DNA from: Antilocapra americana
Taxonomy: Eukaryota > Chordata > Mammalia > Artiodactyla > Antilocapridae
Assembly: GCA_007570785.1 (NCBI GenBank)
Contig: ML662465.1
Location: 4,785,902 to 4,849,901 of the forward strand
DNA: 64,000 nt
Reading direction: 5' to 3'
Shown here: in pieces, positions 10,864 to 22,848 of the stretch
How positions within the stretch are numbered: the stretch's first letter is position 1
Layout of the letters: each line of letters opens with the position of its first letter
Made by a program: the position numbers and the translations under genes
The notes under the pieces: generated by a model
Told to the model about the DNA's origin: nothing
What the model saw: the letters and a program-made list of their open reading frames with translations, nothing else
The model's database searches: none

Positions 10864-10955
10864 TACGTATGGCTGAGTCCCTTCACTGTTCACCTGAAAC
10901 TATCACAACATTGTTAATTGGCTATACTCCAATACAAAATTAAAAGTTCAGGAAA
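10864..10955 (+). mobile_element. L1 3' UTR, right part, after the BovB insertion
   Basis: Continues the L1 interrupted at 9948: 'gtatggctgagtcccttcac', 'cctgaaactatcacaacatt', 'ggctatactccaatac', then an A-rich tail. A TSD repeats the last bases of the left part. Confidence 0.85.
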
Positions 10956-10999
10956 AAAAGGGGGGATTGGAAGGTAATACAGCAAAGGTTAAGGGGTTA

Positions 11000-11190
11000 A
11001 AGATTGAGAGCCACACAGTCCAGAGTTGGAATCCTGACTGCTGTTTCCCAGCCTGTGACCCTGGGAGACGTTACTTAATGTCTCTAAGTCTCAGCTTCTT
11101 CCTCTACAAAAACAAGTGCATAATAATATCTATGTCACAGAGTTTTAATAGGATGAAAGAGAAATATGGGCCTCTCACATATTATGCCCT
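11000..11190 (-). repeat. MIR SINE remnant
   Basis: Reverse MIR pattern: 'agagttggaatcctgactgc', 'cctgggagacgttacttaat', 'ctctaagtctcagcttcttc', then 'taataatatctatgtcacag'. Confidence 0.65.
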
Positions 11191-11752
11191 CAAAACGTCA
11201 GCTATGACTTGAAAGTTCTCTAACTCAGTGATAGTTGGTTTTACTCAAAGAATGTGTCTGAGCAAGCTTGGCTATAAAGCTTGGCTATAAAGTCTGTTTA
11301 TCCACCTCCATCTCCCACCTTGGCTTCTGCCCTGAAGTCACAAGTGTCCTCTGAGGAGAACTGCCTGCAATGGATGAAGGGAAAGCTTTCTGTGAGGACA
11401 CTTATTGGAAGTGTCTTCACACTTGTAAAGTGCTTCATGTCTCCTATGATCCTCATGACAACCTAACAAGTTAATCCTTTTCCAAAGGGAAGTACAGCCT
11501 GGGAGGTGAAAGAAGTTAGTTGCCAGAGGCAAGGGGGATAGTTAATGGCAAAGCAGGGGGAACCTGACCTGCAGGTTATTCCTCCCACCAGCAGGTTGTG
11601 GGCTGAGGGCTGGTAAGGATGCAGTTTCCCCGGTAACACAACTTGGGGCTTTCCGAGCATTCAGGAGTCTTTGAAAACCACGCATGCAGGGGCCCACTCT
11701 GCAGTGATTCTGATTCCATTCATCCAGGGTGATGCCTGGCCATCCCCATTTT

Positions 11753-11904
11753 AAAAGCTCCTCAGGGACTTCCCTGGCCATCCAGTGGTTAAGACTTTGA
11801 GTTTCCAATGCAAAGGTTTGATCCCTGACTGGGGAACTAAGATCCTGTGTGCTGTGTGGAGGGGAAAAAATTAATTAATTAAAAAAATAACAAAAGCTCC
11901 CCAG
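11753..11904 (+). mobile_element. CHR-type tRNA-Glu SINE, short, with 13-bp TSD
   Basis: Body 11766-11891: 'gacttccctggccatccagt', the tRNA-like 'ggtttgatccctgactgggg', 'aactaagatcctgtgtgctg', then an A/T-rich tail. Flanks AAAAGCTCCTCAG (11753-11765) and AAAAGCTCCCCAG (11892-11904) differ at one base. Confidence 0.85.
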
Positions 11905-12149
11905 GTGATGGTAAAGGGAAGCAGGCCTTGTGAACCAGAGGTCACTGAACTCACAGCAGATCAAGGAATTGTATCTGATATCCTAACTAATCAATACAAT
12001 GACAACAGAGCAATGTATGTCACATAGGGAAAATTCCATTGGGTCGTAATAAAGGGTTAAGTACTCAAAGGATTACTTTGTAATTCCTCAAGTAATACAC
12101 AAATACATTTACCTTGTGGAAAATTAAAGCAGTATACAGATCAAGCTAA

Positions 12150-12770
12150 ATTTCCCTTTACAATGGCCTTATCCTCAGAGGTAACCAGTGTTGTAAAACC
12201 AGTCTGGAATCTTCATGCATTTTCGATACTTCTGCATTCATATCTATAAACTTGTAAGAAACATATAGCAGTGTTCTGTGTATTGTTATTTACCATAAAT
12301 GACATCATATTGTATTTATCATTCTATAACTTGACTTGTTCCTCTCAACAATGTTTCAATATCTGCATATACATCTCATTCACTTTTTGAATTGATGCCT
12401 AATAGTATTCCACACTGAGGAGGGCATGGCACCCCACTCCAGCAATCTTGCCTGGAGAATCCCATGGACAGAGGAGCCTGGTGGGCTACAGCCCATGGGG
12501 TCGCAAAGAGTTGAACACGACTGAGCGACTAAGCACAGCACAGTATTCCATACTATAAATCATTCGGTCTATTGCCCATCCCTTGATTAACAAACACTGT
12601 TCAAGTTAGTACAGACAGGTGTGCTCTGATCTTTATAAGGGCTGCATAGTATTTCTTAATATGAATTGCAACCCTTTTCCTTCACTGGTAGTCACTGAGG
12701 CTGTGTCCTATTTTTCATTATTAAAAATAGTGCTGCAATGAAGAAAGGACTTTGAAGACATATCCTTCCG
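12150..12770. repeat. Probable old L1-like remnant, split by a Bov-A SINE
   Basis: Phrases such as 'gcctaatagtattcca', 'cattcggtctattgcccatc' and 'aatagtgctgcaatgaagaa' resemble ancient L1 3' sequence. Reading resumes on both sides of the Bov-A insertion at 12417-12541. Family and strand uncertain. Confidence 0.45.
12404..12554 (+). mobile_element. Bov-A SINE (5'-truncated) with 13-bp TSD
   Basis: Body 12417-12541 is the 3' half of a Bov-A unit: 'cccactccagcaatcttgcc', 'tggagaatcccatggacaga', 'gtcgcaaagagttgaacacg', 'actgagcgactaagc'. Flanks AGTATTCCACACT (12404-12416) and AGTATTCCATACT (12542-12554) differ at one base. Confidence 0.9.
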
Positions 12771-12775
12771 AGTAC

Positions 12776-12776
<1 letters not shown>

Positions 12777-12817
<41 letters not shown>

Positions 12818-12834
12818 TGCGTGCGCATGTATGT
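12777..12834. repeat. (GT)18 microsatellite with GC/GT interrupted end
   Basis: Pure GT dinucleotides fill 12777-12812 (18 repeats), followed by alternating purine-pyrimidine 'gcgcgtgcgtgcgcatgtat'. Such runs are prone to length change and can adopt Z-DNA. Confidence 0.97.
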
Positions 12835-13694
12835 TGCAAACTAGATTCCTAAAAGAGAAAGAGTTCTGGTAACAGAATAGGCAGGTTTTAAATTTTGTGC
12901 CAAGCTACTTAGTGACATGGGTCTTCCCATCACCATTGTTACATATGAAGCCTTAACAGTCAAGAAGAGAAGAACTCTAGAACATCCACTTCCAAGACTC
13001 TATGCCAAGCTTGCAGTTCCTTTCCATAAAAATCCAGTAACAGATTGCAGAATGCCACCTTCCCGAGCACCAATTCAGAGAAAAAGGAAGGCTATCATCT
13101 GGCACAAATTTTTGTACCATGACACGTTGGGGAAACCCATTCTGCAACTGACCGCTTCCTCTGGGAAGGGAGGGGGAGGCACTAAAATAAATCTTCACAC
13201 TTTCATTTATATCTTAATCATAGGAAGAAAAATGCTGAGTCTTTTAGGATTGAGCACAACTACTGCATACCTATGAGCACACAGATCCTGTGTCCCACGT
13301 CTGTCCAGGGAATCAATCTCTCTTTCCTTCTCTCCTTCTCTGCCTTCCCCTCTCCCCTGAACACATGTTTCCGTGGCATAATTAGGAGGTATCATATGGC
13401 CAGGAGCCATAGCAGCTTGACGAAGAATCTTACTGATATGTGGTGGATGGTTCTTTTGAGTTTTATTTAAATTTTCTCCCAAACCTCAATGTATTTTGGG
13501 TCTGAGCTTCTGGGATGTGTGCTAAGTTAATTTACATGTGTGATCTCAAAGGAACGATTTAGAGTCTAGGAGAAGGACCAGCCAGAGGTCCTGCTGGTCT
13601 GGTAGCCCTTGGACCTCTCCCAGCTGCAGTGTGGCCACCTTCGGCTCAGGGAAGACATCAACACAACACAGACACGCCTGAGGGGTTGGCGTCA

Positions 13695-13874
<180 letters not shown>

Positions 13875-16206
13875 CTATTTCTTTTGAGTCAACCAACATC
13901 CACTCACTACATGCAGAATGCTGTACCATGCGTGGCAGGGGCACAGCAGTGAGTACAACCCACTCCTCATCCTCCAATAGCTTATAATCTGGCAGAGAGA
14001 CACGACGGTCTGCAAACCCCTGCTTTTCTTTTCCTGCAGCGGCAACTGTGCCAAGTGTCTCGAGAGGATGCAATGAGACAGCAACTCTGAGAAGAGTGAT
14101 CCACAGACAGCTAAACAAAATAGAAGCTTCCTCCATCTGGGCAGAGCATCCACAGAAGTGTCCTTTATCTAGGGGGCATCTTTAGAGCTGACCTTTGCAA
14201 CCTCAGGATCTCTTACATTTCATAGGAAGGTTTTACACAAAACTACCATTTAAAAAATATCTCTGAAGAGCATGAAGAAAAAAAAAAAACAGATTGAGAG
14301 CATCTTATTTACCACCAAGTACCCCAAGCTCTCCTAAGCCAGTTCCTAGGTCATGAACCCAGGGGTTTCTACTGACTCTTCCAATCAAAAAATATTTGTT
14401 GCACACCAACTTTGTGACAGGCACTATGCTTGGAGTCAAGTATATATTATGAACAAGATAATCAAGTATCTTGCTCTAATTCAGATTAAATCCTAGTGAG
14501 GGATAAACTCGATTACCAAGTATTCAAATCTACAAGCATGCTTATTGTAGCTCCTGATGAATGATATGAAGGAAATAAAAGAATGATGAGGTGGACAGGA
14601 ATGGGGGACAGTTACTGTAACAGAGCATCAGGAAGGTGTCACCTTCAAAGAGTGATGCCTTAAATAACATGGGCTCCATTCTCATTCTATTTCATCTGTG
14701 TTGATGGGGAGAGTTTGATGTTTGGGGACCCTTGCACATTTCCAGCATATCTGATGACTCCAGTATCATTACACTTTCCTCCTCTCTTAACACTGATACC
14801 AAAGTCATCACTTGGGTGTTTCAGTACCCATGAGTAGGTATGATCTATGGGCCAGACTTCCTCAGTCCCATTAGAAATCCAACTTCCTCGGAAGTTAAGG
14901 GATCTACCATTCAATTCAGATCTCTCCCTCAAATCACCTTCACTGGGTGGTGGGCATCTGTGACTCTGCCTAGTCTAGCATCTTGGGGTGAGAACATCCT
15001 AATATTTCTTTGAAGAAACAGCTTCCCTGATTCTCAAGCCATGTGAAGTTGGTGATGCTGATCTTAACTCCTGGTTCCAGAAGTGGTCATGTGGGCCTGT
15101 CCTGGTCAGTGGAAATACTCTATCCTGCCAGTCACAGTGGATCACAGTTCCTGGTCACAGTTCAGGAACGGCCACATGACCCCCTACGAGCTGATCAAAG
15201 CCTGTGAACATTAACATCAGCCCCAACATTTTTGCTGGCACCATTAGGAAAGATATGAACTCTTTACATCAGGATTGCTCGGGTGGTAGAAACCAAGTCC
15301 AGATGGCAAGGAGTCACCAGGTGAAGAGAAGAAAGCTACTAAAGATATAGAAGAACTCAGAGGGAGTGAATAAATGCTCATAAAGTCATTTGAGCCCTGG
15401 TCCTAGACTTTTCAGTTATGTCAGCCATAGCACGCCTCTTTCAATGAAAGTTCGTTTGAGTTGAGTTGCTGTCATAATTTTAAACTAAAAGAATACAACC
15501 TGAAAATATATCTTGGCATCTCCTATCTGTGTCTGTGAGGTCTCTTCATTTAAGGGGAAGCCCATTTGCACCCCACTGTTTACCAACAGCAAAATCCTAG
15601 GATCTCTAGTGCTGTCCATGGTACTACCCACATCCAACCTTCATGCTTCTCTACAAGCCACAGCGGTCTCTGAAGGTCAGCTTAGAACTTATAAACGCTA
15701 GACTTGGAAGCAATAAACGCAGCAGGTCTGCATGTGATTTGATTAACAGAGACCCAAGACATTTCCCTCAGCCTGACCACAGGCCCCCCAAGACAGGCAG
15801 TTGGGGCAACCCCAGAAGTGATGACATCTCTGTCTATTATAGAAAAGGAGCTTCAAGTGCTAAGAGCCAGCAGGTCATGGGGCTGGAGCAAACTGTCACA
15901 TAATAATGTTTTGATAGTCCACTCCATTTTTCTGTTTAATGTAATAAGTCCTCATCTGTGCTTCTAGAGGGGGCTGGCCAGATGTCTTCAGGTTCAAAAG
16001 TCCAGCAAGAACAAAATCGACACATATTACAAAGATGGCGATCTACAAATCAGACACTAAGTTTGGAAATCTTTCATCTTCCACTCGCCCAACATCTCCA
16101 GCCACGGTCCTCAGAGAGGACAAATCTACTATGAGTCCTCATCCTCTTTACTTAAGAGCTGTCCAAATAACCAGAGATCCGGATGAAGAAGGGCATTTAT
16201 AACATT

Positions 16207-16441
16207 TAAAAAGACTTTGCGTGCATGTGCTTAGTCCCTCAGTCGTGTCTGACCCTTTGTGACCCTTTGGACTGTAGCCCGCCAGGCTCCTCAATCCATG
16301 GGATTCTTCAGGCACGAATACTGGAGTGGGTTGCCATACCCTCCTCCAGGGGATCTTCTCAAACCAGAGATCAAACCACCTGCATTGCAGGTGGACTCTT
16401 CACCCACTGAGCCATCAGGGAAGCCCCTAAAAAGACTCTGC
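16207..16441 (-). mobile_element. Bov-tA SINE with 14-bp TSD
   Basis: Reverse-oriented SINE at 16221-16427: 'cttagtccctcagtcgtgtc', 'ggactgtagcccgccaggct', 'actggagtgggttgccatac', ending in 'gagccatcagggaagcccc'. Flanks TAAAAAGACTTTGC (16207-16220) and TAAAAAGACTCTGC (16428-16441) differ at one base. Confidence 0.92.
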
Positions 16442-18139
16442 CACCATGAAACCAATCTCTGTGAACTTATAAAACCATTTATCTTCTGTCATGTAAATTT
16501 TTTGCAGTTTTCATTTGATTATCAATTGCCATATGCATCTAAGTCCCTGACTGTGAGCAACAAAAACCAACTCTGACTATTTCAACCAAAAAAGGAGTTT
16601 TTAGAAAGGAATTGGGGGAGCTCTGAGACTCTCCAAAAAGGCTGGAGAAGCTATGCAGCCTTGGAGGCTATGTGGCCATGAACAATGACTAACCAGCACA
16701 GAAATGACCCAGTGAAGATGCCACTGATGTTGCCATTGGGTATAGACATTGTCGCTTGTTTCATGAAGCCCTAATGCTGGACTCTGGGTGCTATTCCTAA
16801 GAACCACTTCCCCTCACACCTCTGGAAACTAGACATAGCTGATGACTACGTCTACTCTCCATTCTACAGGCTCTGCTTCCTGGTCACTAACTTCCGATTC
16901 AAGGTCTTCAGTGAACGTGACAAGCATCAGACCTGAGTTGTATGTCTGCTGTTCCTACAGGGAGGCTGCAAAAGTATCTGGTGTGTTACATCTTTAGAGG
17001 AAGATTTGGACTCCATTCCTACCCACAAATGACAGGGGTTCAGAGAGTGAGTGGCTTAAAAGAATGACAAATATAATGAAGGAGGAAAGGGAGAATGTAC
17101 AGTTAGGAGAAAAAGCTTTGCATTCAGGCATAGTCTAGCACCTGGAATCCTAATCTCTGGATTTTATGACCTGGACCAATGGATCCCAGATTCCAATCTA
17201 GTTTCCTGATATATTAGAAACCTTGCCTTGAATCCCAGCCCTGTTGGCAAGAACTCAAATAATTTCCTGTCTTGGTTCCTCCCCTGGGACTGTTTTCTTC
17301 CAATAAATTTATAGTCCCTTATTTTATCTTCTCAGCAATGCTTAAGTGCCTGATTCTATTCTTGTGGAAGCCCATCCCATAGAGGAGTCAGGTTCAAATG
17401 TCAGCACATAAGGAGAAAATTATGTAGAGTGCACAATTACCCATGATCCCCTGTTCTTTGGTTTAAGCACCAGCTGAAGTCATCAACTTGAATGTAGGGG
17501 GGTCTTCATGTCACATGGAAGGTAATGTTTACTTTTCAACACAAGAATTACATTCAGTACAACAAGGTGTTCCCACTATGACAGTCAAAGGGGAAACTGG
17601 GGGAATCAGAGGCTTCATGGGTCCCGTTTCATGCACACATGGTGAATGAGGGAGAGCATGGGTAGAAGGACTACACTATTTACAGCTGAAATTATTATGA
17701 TTACTTGCTGTTTCTGTTTCTTAACTGAGATCAGAACTGTGCCAGGTAAAGCCATTCTGCTTCTTGACCTTCATTCCTCCCTTATCAGGAGCACACAGGC
17801 AGAGAGGGGACTCAATGCACTCAGGACCTGCTACCTCAAGGAGTGAAAAAAAGCCTCAGGACTCTGCAGGCTTCTGGCAAGACCCCTCACCCTCCATTCC
17901 CCCATCCCACCAGGACCGGCAGCCTCACTTCCACCTTCTGCCTTGAGATCACCAGGCTAATCTCTTTATGCCTTTTGGTCCCATATTATTCAGTTGCTTT
18001 AGGAAGACCAGGCCTTCAAGGGTCTTCCCTAACTTTTCAGACCCCAGTCTCATGCTCTCTATGGAATGCCAGGCAAGCACCACCACCCGGCCCATATCAC
18101 CCACCTCCCCGACTTGACTTTCCTCCATAGTACTTCTCA

Positions 18140-18300
18140 CCACAGACAGCATTTTCATGATTTATGGGATCTGTCTTCCACCACTGGAATCTGAGCTCTA
18201 TAAAGGCTGGCCTCTGTTTTCTTCACACTGCATCCCCCCACCTAGAGTAGAGGGCAGTATATGATACGGTGGGCTTTCAATAAATGTTTATCAAATCAGT
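18140..18300 (+). repeat. L2 LINE 3' end remnant
   Basis: 'ctggaatctgagctctataa' followed by 'ggcctctgttttcttcacac' and 'ctttcaataaatgtttatca' fits the L2 3' end ('gagctccttgagggcaggga' ... 'caataaatgtttg'). Confidence 0.65.
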
Positions 18301-19078
18301 GAATCAAATGGACTTTGATGACTCTTCAAGGTCTTTTAAACAGACCCTCGCCTGGGCCAAGTATTCTTTGGAAGCCCTGTGCCACATGCCAGCCTCCCTT
18401 GTATAACAAACCAGCCTGAGCCTGCACGAGGATGCTTGCATCCATGTGGTGTAAGGAGAACTGTACACCCTGGATTCACTGACAAATAGCAGCCCCAGGC
18501 TCCACAGTCTGCCTTGCATGAGATATAAAGTGGGATGACTCATCCAACTATGATCATACACTTGCTCCCCCCAAAACGGGCAAATGCCAAGTCCTGAACT
18601 TAATCCTGTCTTTCAGGGCTAGCTACTCAGAGATGCATTCCCAAACTGTAGTTACATAGCACAAAAAGAGAGAAAAAAAGGAAAGAGAAAGAAATTTGTT
18701 TCATAATAATATGATCCAGCACATTCTGACAGCCAAGAGTCTTTGCTTGCTCCCCAAATGTGGGGTCCAGGGGCAAGAGAAGGACATGCTGGGTCCCCAG
18801 TGATTAGCCTCCTCCTCTTAGAGCAAATGGTCTCACATCTGAGGCTCCGAACCATCCCTGGAGGCAGAGTCCGTCAAGATCTTCTATCATCATACAGAGC
18901 TGCCCAAACTTTGCCAGGGCAGTGGGCGATGCTGCCTGGCAGAGCACATGCCCAAGTTAGTACTGGAGGATTCCTCCCCCACCATGGATTCTAATTTTAA
19001 AAGCAGTTAAAGAAAGAGGCAGGGAAGGGAGGAGCCGACGGAGCCGAGGAGATAGAAAGTACAGCAGTGTTCGCTTAC

Positions 19079-19141
19079 CGGTAAATGATGCCCTTGCTCT
19101 GCAAGAAGAACAGACCGATGGCAATTTCTGCAGCGTAAAAT
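19079..19141 (-). CDS. PRKCB: PRKCB coding exon: helix E and start of catalytic loop (residues 444-465)
   Basis: This small 63-bp exon supplies the last base of the Val444 codon, then FYAAEIAIGLFFLQSKGIIY, then the first two bases of the Arg465 codon of YRD. It forms helix E, the C-lobe hydrophobic core element just before the catalytic loop. The acceptor is a long T run and AATTTCAG before 19141; the donor is GTAAGC after 19079. Both flanking introns are phase 2, so loss of this exon would remove 21 codons in frame and would eliminate the catalytic arginine context. Confidence 0.97.
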
Positions 19142-19439
19142 CTGAAATTAAAAAAAAAAAAAAGCAATGGAGAAATTCAAGGACACCATATGCCCGGCAA
19201 CTCTTAGAATTCAATACGATATTGAACTGGGCGTAAGGCATGAATGTCTCACCATGGATGGTCAACCACGCATCTCACAAAACGAAGTATGGGAGTCTGG
19301 ACGGGTGAACAGGGTTTAGAGAGTTATGAGGCTGCTTTAAGGACGAAATGGGGTGGGCAGAGGATCAGCAACTGTTTAGTGGGGAGGAGGCCACAGGATA
19401 TGATGAACTGGCTGCAGAATGATCATTTCAGACGATAAC

Positions 19440-19870
19440 AAGTTAAAATCTCAATGACAACACCTAACATTTGCTGAAGGCTTACCATCGACCTTGTATC
19501 ATTTCATTAATCATCTGATTAAATCTTAACAATAATCTTACAAAGTAGTAGCTCTGTGGTAAAGAATATGCCTGCCAATGCAAGAGACACAGGTCCAACC
19601 CCTGGGTTGGGAAGATCCCCTGGGGAAGGAAATGGCAACCCACTCCATTATTTTTGCCTGGGAAATCCCATGGACAGAGGAGCAAGGTGGGCTACAATCC
19701 ACAGGATCACAAAAAAGTCAGACACGACTGAGCAACTAAACGACAATAAGGTCCTACAATTACCTCCCTCTTCCTCAAATGAGGAAACTGAGGCTTAGCG
19801 ACATGAAATACTCTGACCAAGTTATACAGCTAATAAATAGCACAGCCGGAATTGGAAACAGCATCTGGCT
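19440..19870 (+). repeat. MIR SINE remnant split by a Bov-A SINE
   Basis: The left part (19440-19546) has 'catttgctgaaggcttacca' and 'ttaaatcttaacaataatct'. The right part (19746-19870) has 'caaatgaggaaactgaggct' and 'agttatacagctaataaata'. Together they read as one sense MIR, interrupted by the Bov-A copy. Confidence 0.75.
19547..19745 (+). mobile_element. Bov-A SINE inside a MIR
   Basis: 'ctctgtggtaaagaatatgc', 'ggttgggaagatcccctggg', 'aatggcaacccactcc', 'atggacagaggagcaagg' and 'cagacacgactgagcaacta' mark a Bov-A-type SINE. No clear TSD seen. Confidence 0.88.
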
Positions 19871-20942
19871 GAAGTGGTAGCTTTTCATTTTCAAAATCTA
19901 ACAGAGCGATTTGGGAAGAACCAGAAAGCCCAGTGATAAAGGTTGGGCAGGGCTTTGAGGAACTCTGCAAAGTGTCCTGACAATGAGTCTCATGTGATAA
20001 TGGAATGAAGGTCAGTGGTCAATTAGATGTTAGAAGTCCTTTTACTTCTAACCAACCCATTAGAATTGCGCCAAGACACACAAATGGCACGACCTGGAAG
20101 CACGGGAGTGGTAACCCTCCCAGAATCAGTGCTCATGACCTGGGCAGAGGGCAGGAGAGGGGGCAAGGCTGAGCTTCACGGGAGCCAGGAGGCCTCTGCA
20201 ATGACAGGATGGGGCCCTGGGTGAGCCCCACGGGCTTTCTAGAGGGACAGTAGGAGCCCAGCAACCTCCCTAGGAGAGGTTAGCGCTGCCGATCCTGTGA
20301 CTTGCCGTGCTCCTATTCACCAACTGCAGGGAGACACAGGATGAAATGTGTGCTCCAGAAAAAAGAGACCGGCTGCCTTGTGGGCTGAAGGTGATGGAAC
20401 AGACTCAGCAGGGGAAATGGATTTCCAAAAATCCAGAGTCAGTCTCCCTACTCCGAGAGCCACAGAGCGTAGTCACTATGCAGCTTGAGTTTTCATCTCC
20501 CTGGAATGAGGACAGCTAAGAGGGAGCAAGAATGTGAGCAAGGAAGATCTGGGTCAGAATTCTGGGTCTGCCTCACACGAGCTCTGTGACTGTGAACAAG
20601 TCTCTAAAATCTCTGAGCCTGGCACGTGGTAAGCTCCCAACCAATATGGGCAAAGGAAAACATAAAACCTACAGTGACTTCCCCAAGGAATTTTTAGGGC
20701 TTTCTTTAAGAGCCAGGGGCAAAACTCGGAGGTCAAAAAATAGCTGTGGTTTTCAAGCTTCCAGCTCTTAGCTGGTGTTAAGCAAGAAACAAGTAGCCCA
20801 TCTCAGCAGAACACCCTCTGCCCCGGCCACGCATTTCTCTTAAAGAAGAAGCCCAAGATGTTTAAAATACATATTTAGCTAAAAACCCAAAGGAACTAAC
20901 CACCCACTCATTCATCCCAAGGAAAAAGCACAGTACCACTTA

Positions 20943-21128
<186 letters not shown>

Positions 21129-21221
21129 CTAGGACTTGACGACAGGCCAAGTGCCCTGATTCCCCAAATGGAGTATTTGTGCCACTGGAAGTACACAAAT
21201 GAACACAGGGAGAATGCAAAA

Positions 21222-21388
21222 TTTTTTAAAAAATCTTTTTGTTTATTTGGCTGTGCTGGTTTTTAGTTGTGGCATGAAAATTCTTAGATGCAGCATGTGG
21301 GATCTAGTTCCCCAATCAGGGATCGAATCCAGGCCCCTCGAATTAGGAGGGCAGAGTCTTAGCCACTGGACCACCAGAAAAGTCTCTG
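21222..21388 (-). mobile_element. CHR-type tRNA-Glu SINE
   Basis: Minus-strand copy: T-rich start, 'tatttggctgtgctggtttt', 'gatgcagcatgtgggatcta', the B-box-like 'cagggatcgaatccaggccc', then 'cttagccactggaccacc'. Confidence 0.82.
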
Positions 21389-21417
21389 AAACTTAAAAAA
21401 AAAAAAAGAATAACACT

Positions 21418-21665
21418 GGGCTTCCCTGGTGGTTCCGTGGCAAAGAATCCGCTTGCCAGAGAAGGAGATACAAGTTCGATTCCTGATCCAGGAAGATCAT
21501 GTGGGCAACTAAGCCCATGGGCCTCAACTACCGGGCCTGAGCTCTCCCGCCCTGGAGCCCTACACCGCAGCTAGAGAGGAGCCCCCACTCACTGCAACTA
21601 GGGAAAAGCTCGTGCAGCAGTGAAGACGCAGCCCAGTAAAAAAATAAATAAATAAAATTAGAAAA
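21418..21665 (+). mobile_element. CHR-type tRNA-Glu SINE, full-body
   Basis: Starts GGGCTTCCCTGGTGGTTCCG, has 'aagttcgattcctgatccag', then 'ggcaactaagcccatgggcc', 'gagcccccactcactgcaac', 'cagcagtgaagacgcagccc' and a TAAA-rich tail. It lies 30 bp from a second CHR copy in opposite orientation. Confidence 0.88.
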
Positions 21666-22302
21666 AAATTAATGATGCCAAATTTACCCTTGTTTGTACT
21701 GGAAAATACAATCAGCACGTCAACCTTGTGACTGAATGGCCATCATTTCAGAGAAGGCTAATTTTAACAAAGGGTGAGGACTACTAAGTGAATAATTACA
21801 TGACAGGTAATAGGCGGCCATGGGAGCCAGCCTCCACGAGGTGCCCCCCCCACCTCCCCCCCGGAGTGATTCTCACTATCTGATGTCCACATTCTGGGGT
21901 CGCCCGTTCCCTCTACGAACAGGACTGACTTCTTTAACCAACAGGATACTGTAAAAATCCTGTGTGTGGCTGCCAGGACTGGTCATGCTGTGAAATATGT
22001 GTTTGGGTTTTATTTATATGTTGGGGTGGCTGGGTCACCAATTTAAAAGAGGGATTTGCTGTCAAAAGTCATGAAGCTATTGTGTGGGCCTGTTAGGCCA
22101 GGAGCGGAGTTAGTAGAGAAGTGATGTGTAGGGCAAAGGGTCCCTATGAAATCAACGCAGGATTTCAAGTCTCTCTCCACCATTTATTAGCTGTGTAACT
22201 GCTGGTACTTAACCTCTCAAACCGCCAGCTTTCTCTCTGCCTGTAAAGTGGACATGACTCACCTGTCCTATAGAGTAAGAACATATATAAAGTATTCAAA
22301 CA

Positions 22303-22467
22303 TGAGCAGAAGGGGGTGACAAAGGTTGAGATGGTCAGATGGCATCATCAACTCAATGGACATGAGTTGAACAAACTCCAGAAGATAGCGAAGGACAGGA
22401 AAACCTGGCATGCTGCAGTCTATGGGGTTGCAAAGAGTCAGACACGACTGAGCAACTGAACAACAAA
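22303..22467 (+). mobile_element. BovB LINE 3' fragment
   Basis: 'gaaggttgagatggtcagat'-like start, 'ggcatcatcaactcaatgga', 'catgctgcagtctatggggt', 'gcaaagagtcagacacgact' and an 'agcaactgaacaacaa' end match the last about 165 bp of BovB. Confidence 0.82.
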
Positions 22468-22619
22468 ATGATGGTGGCCATACAGCAAAGGTTTAATCTA
22501 CCATTAAAAAAAAATCTTCCTTACAGTGCACAGAACTTTGTCTTATATGTAACAGTCATATGTGCATCTGTCAAATGTATTCTGAGTGTACGATGATTAG
22601 AATAACAACCATTCAATAA

Positions 22620-22745
22620 AGCTACCACCTTGTGAGCACTTTATATATTTTATCTCTCTAAACAAGTCAACGTGACAAGGATTACCATTGCTGGCAGGAT
22701 TTGAACCTGGGTAGGTTGGTTTCAGAGTCTACACTTGTAACCTCT
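22620..22745 (+). repeat. MIR SINE remnant
   Basis: 'gagcactttatatattttat' followed after a gap by 'ggcaggatttgaacctgggt' fits a sense MIR with an internal deletion. Confidence 0.5.
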
Positions 22746-22831
22746 TATTATACAGTTTCCAGTGTAAGGTTCTCACCCAGACACTGCATGGATGTGTGAG
22801 TGTGTTCTCCCGTCTGGGAGCTCTCTGTCAA

Positions 22832-22848
22832 GGGGAGGGGTGGGGGGG
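22832..22848 (+). other. G-quadruplex-type tract
   Basis: G runs of 4, 4 and 7 bases separated by single A and T. The last run is long enough to supply two G tracts, so the motif meets the usual four-tract rule. Confidence 0.7.
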
